This document shows positions 13,109-17,577 of a DNA stretch of 17,577 nt, in pieces; the stretch's first letter is position 1, and each line of letters begins with the position of its first letter. Location of the stretch: NCBI GenBank assembly GCA_023255165.1, contig JALRJD010000204.1:1-17577 (forward strand), in the 5' to 3' direction. The position numbers and the translations under genes were made by a program. The notes beneath the pieces were generated by a model that was given only the letters and a program-made list of their open reading frames with translations, was not told the DNA's origin and ran no database searches. The stretch is from Porticoccaceae bacterium. Its GTDB lineage: Bacteria > Pseudomonadota > Gammaproteobacteria > Pseudomonadales > Porticoccaceae.

Positions 13109-15706
13109 ATGATGAAAAGCGCCGACATTCGTGACGCATTTTTAAACTACTTTGCCAGCAAGCAGCACACCATTGTGCCCAGCAGCAGCCTGGTGCCTGG
13201 CAACGACCCCACATTGCTGTTTACCAATGCGGGCATGGTGCAGTTCAAAGATGTATTTCTCGGCGCCGAAAAGCGCGACTACAACAGAGCGGTGTCATCG
13301 CAGCGCTGCGTGCGCGCCGGCGGCAAACACAACGACCTGGAAAATGTGGGCTACACCGCGCGACACCACACCTTTTTTGAGATGCTCGGCAACTTCAGCT
13401 TTGGCGACTACTTTAAGCGCGAAGCGATCAGTTATGCCTGGGAGTTTCTCACCGAAGTACTCAAGCTACCCAAAGAGCGCCTCTGGGTAACGGTGCATAT
13501 CAGTGATGATGAAGCGGCGGCTATCTGGATCAATGAAATTGGCGTTGATCCCAACCGCCTTTCACGCCTTGACGAAGATAACTTTTGGCAGATGGGCGAC
13601 ACCGGTCCCTGCGGACCAAGCACCGAGATCTTCTGGGATCATGGCGAAGATGTGCCCGGCGGCCCTCCAGGCAGCCCGGACGATGATCTCGATCGCTATA
13701 TTGAAATCTGGAACCTGGTGTTTATGCAGTTTGAGCGCGACGCCAGCGGTAAAATGACCCCGCTGCCAAAACCGTCCATCGACACCGGTATGGGTCTGGA
13801 GCGAGTTGCCGCAGTGATGCAGGGCGTGCACAACAACTACGATATTGATCTGTTCAAGCACCTGATTGCGGATGCCGCAAAGATTATTGGCGTCAGCGAC
13901 CTGGGCGAGAACTCCCTGAAAGTGGTCGCCGATCATATCCGCTCCTGCGCCTTTTTGGTGGTCGACGGTGTTACGCCGTCCAATGAGGGCCGCGGTTATG
14001 TGCTGCGCCGCATTATCCGCCGAGCACTGCGACACGGTTATAACCTCGGCGCCAAAGGCAGCTTCTTCCACAAGCTGGTGAAGTCGCTGGGTGATGTGAT
14101 GGGCGAAGCCTATCCTGAACTGATCAGCATGCAGCAGGCAATTACCGAGACGATCAAGAAAGAGGAAGAGCAGTTTGCCCGCACCCTCGACAATGGTATG
14201 GGCGTGCTTGAAGCGGCCCTGAAAAACCTTTCCTCAGACCAGTTGCCTGGTGAGCTGATTTTTCAGCTTTACGACACCTATGGCTTCCCCACCGATCTGA
14301 CCAACGATATTGCCCGCGAGCGCGGCTACAGCATGGATATGGAAGGTTACGAGCAGTGTATGGAAGAGCAGCGCAAGCGCGCCCGCTCGGCGAGCCAGTT
14401 TGGGCTCGATTACAGTGAGACCATTCGCGTAGAGGGAAGCACAGAGTTTGTCGGTTACGAGCGCCTTGAAGAGAGCAGTGAGATTGTTGCCCTCTGGGCC
14501 GCTGGCGAAGAGGTTGCCGAGGCCGCTACTGATTCGGAAGTGGCGATTATTCTCAAGCGCTCACCTTTCTATGCTGAATCCGGCGGTCAGGTTGGCGACT
14601 GTGGTTACCTGCACACCGATTCTGCGAAAATTGAAATCAGTGACTGTCGCAAGGCCGGCGATCATCACCTGCATATCGGCAAGGTGCTGTCAGGCACGGT
14701 AAAGGCGGGCGATGCGGTCACCGCCAAGGTGGACAGTTCAGTGCGCAGCGCCACGGCGCGCAATCACTCGGCAACCCATCTTTTGCACGCCGCACTGCAG
14801 CAAGTGTTGGGCGATCACGTTAATCAGAAAGGCTCTCTGGTGGACAGCCAGCGTCTGCGCTTTGACTTCTCCCATGGTGAAGCGGTCAGCGCCAAGCAGA
14901 TTCGCCAGATCGAACATATAGTCAATCGGGAAATACTGCACAACAGTCAGGTGCAAACCGACGTAATGAGCATGGACGACGCCATTGAAAAAGGCGCCAT
15001 GGCCCTGTTTGGCGAGAAATATGGCAGTGAAGTTCGTGTGCTTAGTATGGGCGGCGACTTTTCTGTTGAGCTTTGTGGTGGCACCCATGTGGCACGCACT
15101 GGCGATATAGGTCTGTTGCGAGTCAGCGGTGAATCCAGCGTTTCGGCTGGCGTGCGTCGCATCGAAGCAGTGACCGGCGAAGCGGCGGTCGCGCTCTGTG
15201 ACGAGTTACAGGACACCGTCAACGATGTGGCGAGTCTGGTGCGGGCATCTGGGCACGGCGTAGCGGACAAGGTGAGACAGGTGGTTGAAGACAACCGTCG
15301 CCTGCAGAAAGAGATCGACGCCCTGAAAAGCAAACTTGCCAATGCCTCTGGTAGCGACTTGATGTCGGGGTTGCGTGATATCGGCGGCATTAGCGTGCTC
15401 TCGACTGTGGTTGAGGGCGCCGATGCAAAAAGTTTACGCGGCGTCGCCGACCAGGTCAGATCAAAGCTGGATAAAGGTGTCTTTATACTGGCCGCGGTGG
15501 ATGGCGATAAAGCGGCACTGGTTGCCGGCGTCACGCAAAACCTGACTGATAAAATCAAAGCCGGTGACCTGCTCCAGTTTGTCACCACTCAGGTTGATGG
15601 CAAAGGTGGTGGCCGGGCCGACATGGCTCAAGGCGCTGCAGGCAGCACAAAAAATCTGGCCGCCGCACTGGAGTCGGTCTATGACTGGGTGAATGCGGCT
15701 TCTTGA
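13109..15706 (+). CDS. alaS: Alanyl-tRNA synthetase
   Basis: AlaRS charges tRNA-Ala with alanine and edits mischarged Ser and Gly. The protein has 865 residues (E. coli 876). The class II catalytic core occupies the first half, with SSSLVPGNDPTLLFTNAGM near the start and MGDTGPCGPSTEIFWD further on. The editing site is complete: HSATH at 553-557 and CGGTH at 656-660. A coiled-coil and the C-Ala domain follow, ending with the glycine-rich GGGRADMAQGAA. The start at 13109 (ATG ATG AAA) matches the family N-terminus MxKSxxIRxAFLxxF and has CTGGA 8 bases upstream; an in-frame GTG at 13073 would add 12 residues unlike any AlaRS. lysC follows after 85 bases. Confidence 0.98.
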   Translation: MMKSADIRDAFLNYFASKQHTIVPSSSLVPGNDPTLLFTNAGMVQFKDVFLGAEKRDYNRAVSSQRCVRAGGKHNDLENVGYTARHHTFFEMLGNFSFGDYFKREAISYAWEFLTEVLKLPKERLWVTVHISDDEAAAIWINEIGVDPNRLSRLDEDNFWQMGDTGPCGPSTEIFWDHGEDVPGGPPGSPDDDLDRYIEIWNLVFMQFERDASGKMTPLPKPSIDTGMGLERVAAVMQGVHNNYDIDLFKHLIADAAKIIGVSDLGENSLKVVADHIRSCAFLVVDGVTPSNEGRGYVLRRIIRRALRHGYNLGAKGSFFHKLVKSLGDVMGEAYPELISMQQAITETIKKEEEQFARTLDNGMGVLEAALKNLSSDQLPGELIFQLYDTYGFPTDLTNDIARERGYSMDMEGYEQCMEEQRKRARSASQFGLDYSETIRVEGSTEFVGYERLEESSEIVALWAAGEEVAEAATDSEVAIILKRSPFYAESGGQVGDCGYLHTDSAKIEISDCRKAGDHHLHIGKVLSGTVKAGDAVTAKVDSSVRSATARNHSATHLLHAALQQVLGDHVNQKGSLVDSQRLRFDFSHGEAVSAKQIRQIEHIVNREILHNSQVQTDVMSMDDAIEKGAMALFGEKYGSEVRVLSMGGDFSVELCGGTHVARTGDIGLLRVSGESSVSAGVRRIEAVTGEAAVALCDELQDTVNDVASLVRASGHGVADKVRQVVEDNRRLQKEIDALKSKLANASGSDLMSGLRDIGGISVLSTVVEGADAKSLRGVADQVRSKLDKGVFILAAVDGDKAALVAGVTQNLTDKIKAGDLLQFVTTQVDGKGGGRADMAQGAAGSTKNLAAALESVYDWVNAAS

Positions 15707-15791
15707 CAGACCAATAGCCTGAAACCCTTAACATTTAAGCGCGATTGCTGTTTAATCTGCGCCCTTAATTATCTGACGTGACAGAGAATCA

Positions 15792-17009
15792 ATGAGTTTA
15801 ATTGTTCAAAAATACGGCGGCACTTCGGTCGGCAGCGTGGAACGCATAAAAGCGGTTGCCGCAAAAGTGGTAGCCAGGCACCAAGCCGGCGACAAAATTG
15901 TTGTAGCCGTCTCCGCGATGAGTGGCGAAACCAACCGTTTGATTGATCTGGCCAAAGCCATCCATGAGCAACCCAACCTGCGTGAGATGGACGTACTGGT
16001 TTCCACCGGTGAGCAGGTCACGATCGCACTACTGTGTATGGCGTTGGAGGCGGAAGGCGTCTCTGCACGCTCCTACACTGGTGGGCAAGTTCGCATCCTC
16101 ACAGACAATGCCCATGGTAAAGCGCGTATTAAAGAGATTGATGGCCATCGCATTCACGCCGACCTCAATGCCGGCCGGGTAGTGGTTGTGGCAGGATTTC
16201 AGGGCATCGATGACGATGGCAATATCACAACACTGGGGCGCGGCGGTTCAGATACCACGGCAGTTGCCCTGGCTGCGGCACTGAAAGCCGACGAATGCCA
16301 GATATACACCGATGTTGATGGTGTCTACACCACCGACCCGAGAGTGGTTGCCAAAGCACGCAGACTCGACAAGATTACTTTTGAAGAAATGCTTGAAATG
16401 GCCAGCCAAGGCTCAAAGATACTGCAGATTCGCTCGGTTGAATTTGCCGGAAAATACAATGTACCCCTGCGTGTGATGTCGAGCTTTCAAGATGGCCCGG
16501 GCACGCTGATCTCACTTGAGGATAACGACCAGATGGAAGAACCAATAGTCTCAGGTATCGCCTTTAACCGCGATGAAGCCAAACTCACCATTCGCGGCAT
16601 CCCCGATCAGCCCGGCGTCGCCTACAAAGTATTGGGCGCCATCAGCGAAGCCAATATCGAGATTGATGTTATCGTGCAAAACGTTGCCAAAGACGACTCG
16701 GCGACCATCACCTTTACCGTGCACCGCAATGATCTGCCCAAAGCCTCCGAGCTGCTCAATCAGATTGCCGAGGATCTCGGCGCACTGGAAGTCAGCTCTG
16801 ACGACCGCATCGTCAAGGTATCCATTGTCGGAGTCGGTATGCGATCTCACGCCGGCGTTGCCGCAAAGATGTTCCAGGCACTGGCCGCTGAAGGCATCAA
16901 CATCCAGTTAATCACTACCTCAGAGATCAAAATAACGGTCGTGATTGAGGAGCGTTACCTGGAATTGGCCGTTAGATCGCTGCATTCTGCTTTTGGGCTT
17001 GAAGAATAA
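15792..17009 (+). CDS. lysC: Aspartate kinase, monofunctional, with tandem ACT domains
   Basis: The enzyme phosphorylates aspartate, the first step toward lysine, threonine, methionine and diaminopimelate. The protein has 405 residues. The kinase domain begins VQKYGGTSVGS and includes STGEQVTIALL, TLGRGGSDTTAVALAAAL and YTDVDGVYTTDPR. Two ACT domains follow from about residue 260 (for example IRGIPDQPGVAYKVLG and IVGVGMRSHAGVAAKMF), so feedback by lysine and/or threonine is expected. An in-frame ATG at 16533 (residue 248), reading MEEPIVSGIA, aligns with the separate beta-subunit start known from Corynebacterium glutamicum (MEEAVLTGVA). It has GAGG 11 bases upstream, so an alpha/beta pair may be made from this gene. 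It lies between alaS and csrA, as in Pseudomonas-like genomes. Confidence 0.97.
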   Translation: MSLIVQKYGGTSVGSVERIKAVAAKVVARHQAGDKIVVAVSAMSGETNRLIDLAKAIHEQPNLREMDVLVSTGEQVTIALLCMALEAEGVSARSYTGGQVRILTDNAHGKARIKEIDGHRIHADLNAGRVVVVAGFQGIDDDGNITTLGRGGSDTTAVALAAALKADECQIYTDVDGVYTTDPRVVAKARRLDKITFEEMLEMASQGSKILQIRSVEFAGKYNVPLRVMSSFQDGPGTLISLEDNDQMEEPIVSGIAFNRDEAKLTIRGIPDQPGVAYKVLGAISEANIEIDVIVQNVAKDDSATITFTVHRNDLPKASELLNQIAEDLGALEVSSDDRIVKVSIVGVGMRSHAGVAAKMFQALAAEGINIQLITTSEIKITVVIEERYLELAVRSLHSAFGLEE

Positions 17010-17204
17010 TGCCAACTGATAGTCCGATCTTGGACTTATCACGTAAAAACTGATAGATTCTGCGCTGCTTGGGAGAGTTCAAAATAAACAAGCAGCGATC
17101 AACAGGGGGATTGGCCGTGAACACTAAATGTATAACAGTGAGTATGGCGGATTAAGGAAATAGACCTCACCAATGAATGGTGAAAAGCAGTGTAGGAGCT
17201 TTAT
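17010..17204 (+). promoter_or_regulatory. csrA leader region with GGA motifs and a 9-bp hairpin
   Basis: The 195 bases between lysC and csrA contain a perfect 9-bp inverted repeat, CGCTGCTTG (17063-17071) and CAAGCAGCG (17089-17097), with a 17-base loop. GGA motifs of the kind CsrA binds occur at 17071-17074 (GGGA, at the loop edge), 17105-17110 (ACAGGGGGA), 17156-17158 (AAGGAAA) and 17194-17198 (AGGAG, the ribosome binding site). In E. coli CsrA represses its own translation by binding several such sites in its leader. The sites are seen; autoregulation here is inferred. Confidence 0.5.
17030..17059 (+). promoter_or_regulatory. Candidate csrA promoter
   Basis: TTGGAC (17030-17035, five of six) and TAGATT (17054-17059, four of six) are 18 bases apart. 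Transcription would start near 17066, placing the hairpin and all later GGA motifs in the leader. Confidence 0.35.
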
Positions 17205-17420
17205 ATGTTAATACTTACTCGACGAGTCGGTGAGACTCTGGTTATCGGCGACGATGTAACCGTAACCGTATTGGGAGTGAGGGGAAACCAGGTACGCTTG
17301 GGTGTTAACGCACCAAAAGAAGTAGCTGTCCACCGTGAAGAGATTTACCAGCGAATTCAAATGGAGAAAGGCGGCCCAGTTTCGTCCTCCAGCGAAGATT
17401 CTGCCGATAACAGTCTTTGA
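17205..17420 (+). CDS. csrA: Carbon storage regulator CsrA/RsmA
   Basis: CsrA is a dimeric RNA-binding protein that controls translation and stability of mRNAs carrying GGA motifs, often switching between planktonic and biofilm states. The protein has 71 residues. The core MLILTRRVGETLVIGDDVTVTVLGVRGNQVRLGVNAPKEV... is a textbook match, with the RNA-contact residues L4 and R44 (in VHREEIYQRI) present. The tail after residue 55 is serine- and acid-rich (SSSSEDSADNSL) and longer than in E. coli (61 residues). AGGAG lies 6 bases before the ATG. A terminator follows closely. Confidence 0.98.
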   Translation: MLILTRRVGETLVIGDDVTVTVLGVRGNQVRLGVNAPKEVAVHREEIYQRIQMEKGGPVSSSSEDSADNSL

Positions 17421-17440
17421 TTTCTGCCTCAATGTGCTAT

Positions 17441-17480
17441 TATGCCGCCGCTGTTTTCAGGGCGGCATAGTTGTTTTTGC
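17441..17480 (+). terminator. Terminator after csrA
   Basis: TATGCCGCC (17441-17449) pairs with GGCGGCATA (17461-17469) in a 9-bp stem with an 11-base loop, followed by GTTGTTTTTGC. It starts 21 bases after the csrA stop. The loop is rather long but the stem and U-run fit. Confidence 0.75.
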
Positions 17481-17577
17481 AATCCGCAAAAGACCCCGAA
17501 AATAAATGGTACGCGCGACCCGGGCGCGACTTGAGCTAGCGTGTAAATTGCTCCAGTCAAACAAAGGGAAACAGTTT
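17481..17577. other. Right edge, no gene recognised
   Basis: I see no open frame or tRNA in these 97 bases. A 7-base direct repeat GCGCGAC occurs at 17513-17519 and 17524-17530. The last bases contain AAAGGG, which could be a ribosome binding site or leader of a feature beyond the window, but nothing supports that yet. In E. coli tRNA-Ser and tRNA-Arg genes follow csrA, so a tRNA may start just outside. Confidence 0.3.

Noticed and set aside
14947..15588. Minus-strand open frame of 213 codons inside alaS
   Set aside because: Low-complexity Ser/Thr/Pro-rich translation opposite the AlaRS editing and C-Ala domains; no ribosome binding site or motif.
17481..17577. Possible tRNA at the right edge, as after csrA in E. 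coli
   Set aside because: No acceptor stem, anticodon arm or T-loop GTTCGA-type sequence is visible before the window ends.

Overview
The window reads as chromosomal DNA from a gammaproteobacterium. The backbone genes mutS, pncC/cinA, recA, recX, alaS, lysC and csrA all give proteins of gammaproteobacterial type. The run pncC-recA-recX ... alaS ... csrA is the arrangement known from Escherichia coli, with lysC between alaS and csrA as in Pseudomonas-like bacteria. The species cannot be fixed by eye; a marine Cellvibrionales-like organism is only a guess. I see no transposase, integrase, CRISPR array, rRNA or tRNA.

Layout: (1) 1-1642, minus strand: the N-terminal two thirds of mutS, running off the left edge. 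(2) 1900-7201: a five-gene signalling island. It holds a stand-alone cyclic-nucleotide-binding protein, a SiaC-like (DUF1987) protein and a SiaB-like kinase on the plus strand. These converge on a class III nucleotide cyclase on the minus strand, which diverges from a SiaA-like membrane PP2C phosphatase. (3) 7295-9613: pncC, recA and recX, with a LexA box across the pncC stop codon and a strong terminator after recA. (4) 9685-12368: a YheT-type hydrolase (minus strand), a small secreted four-cysteine protein and a secreted M23-family peptidase with an odd N-terminus. (5) 12490-17420: a Trm112/YcaR-like protein, a HIT protein, alaS, lysC and csrA.

The most interesting part is region 2. In Pseudomonas aeruginosa, SiaA (phosphatase), SiaB (kinase) and SiaC (phospho-switch) form a partner-switching system that controls the diguanylate cyclase SiaD. 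Here the three switch parts are recognisable but no GGDEF protein is present. A soluble class III cyclase, with residues that predict ATP as substrate, sits in the SiaD position, and a cyclic-nucleotide-binding protein lies at the head of the cluster. The simplest reading is a Sia switch rewired from c-di-GMP to cAMP: a membrane sensor phosphatase (SiaA-like) and a kinase (SiaB-like) set the phosphorylation of SiaC, SiaC controls the cyclase, and the binding protein reads the product. The parts are seen in the sequence; the wiring is inference.

Smaller points are an internal start in lysC matching known aspartokinase beta subunits, a csrA leader rich in GGA motifs, a zinc-ligand substitution and three 10-residue tandem repeats in the M23 protein, and near-identical GGGGGAG ribosome binding sites with GTG starts on the two divergent signalling genes.
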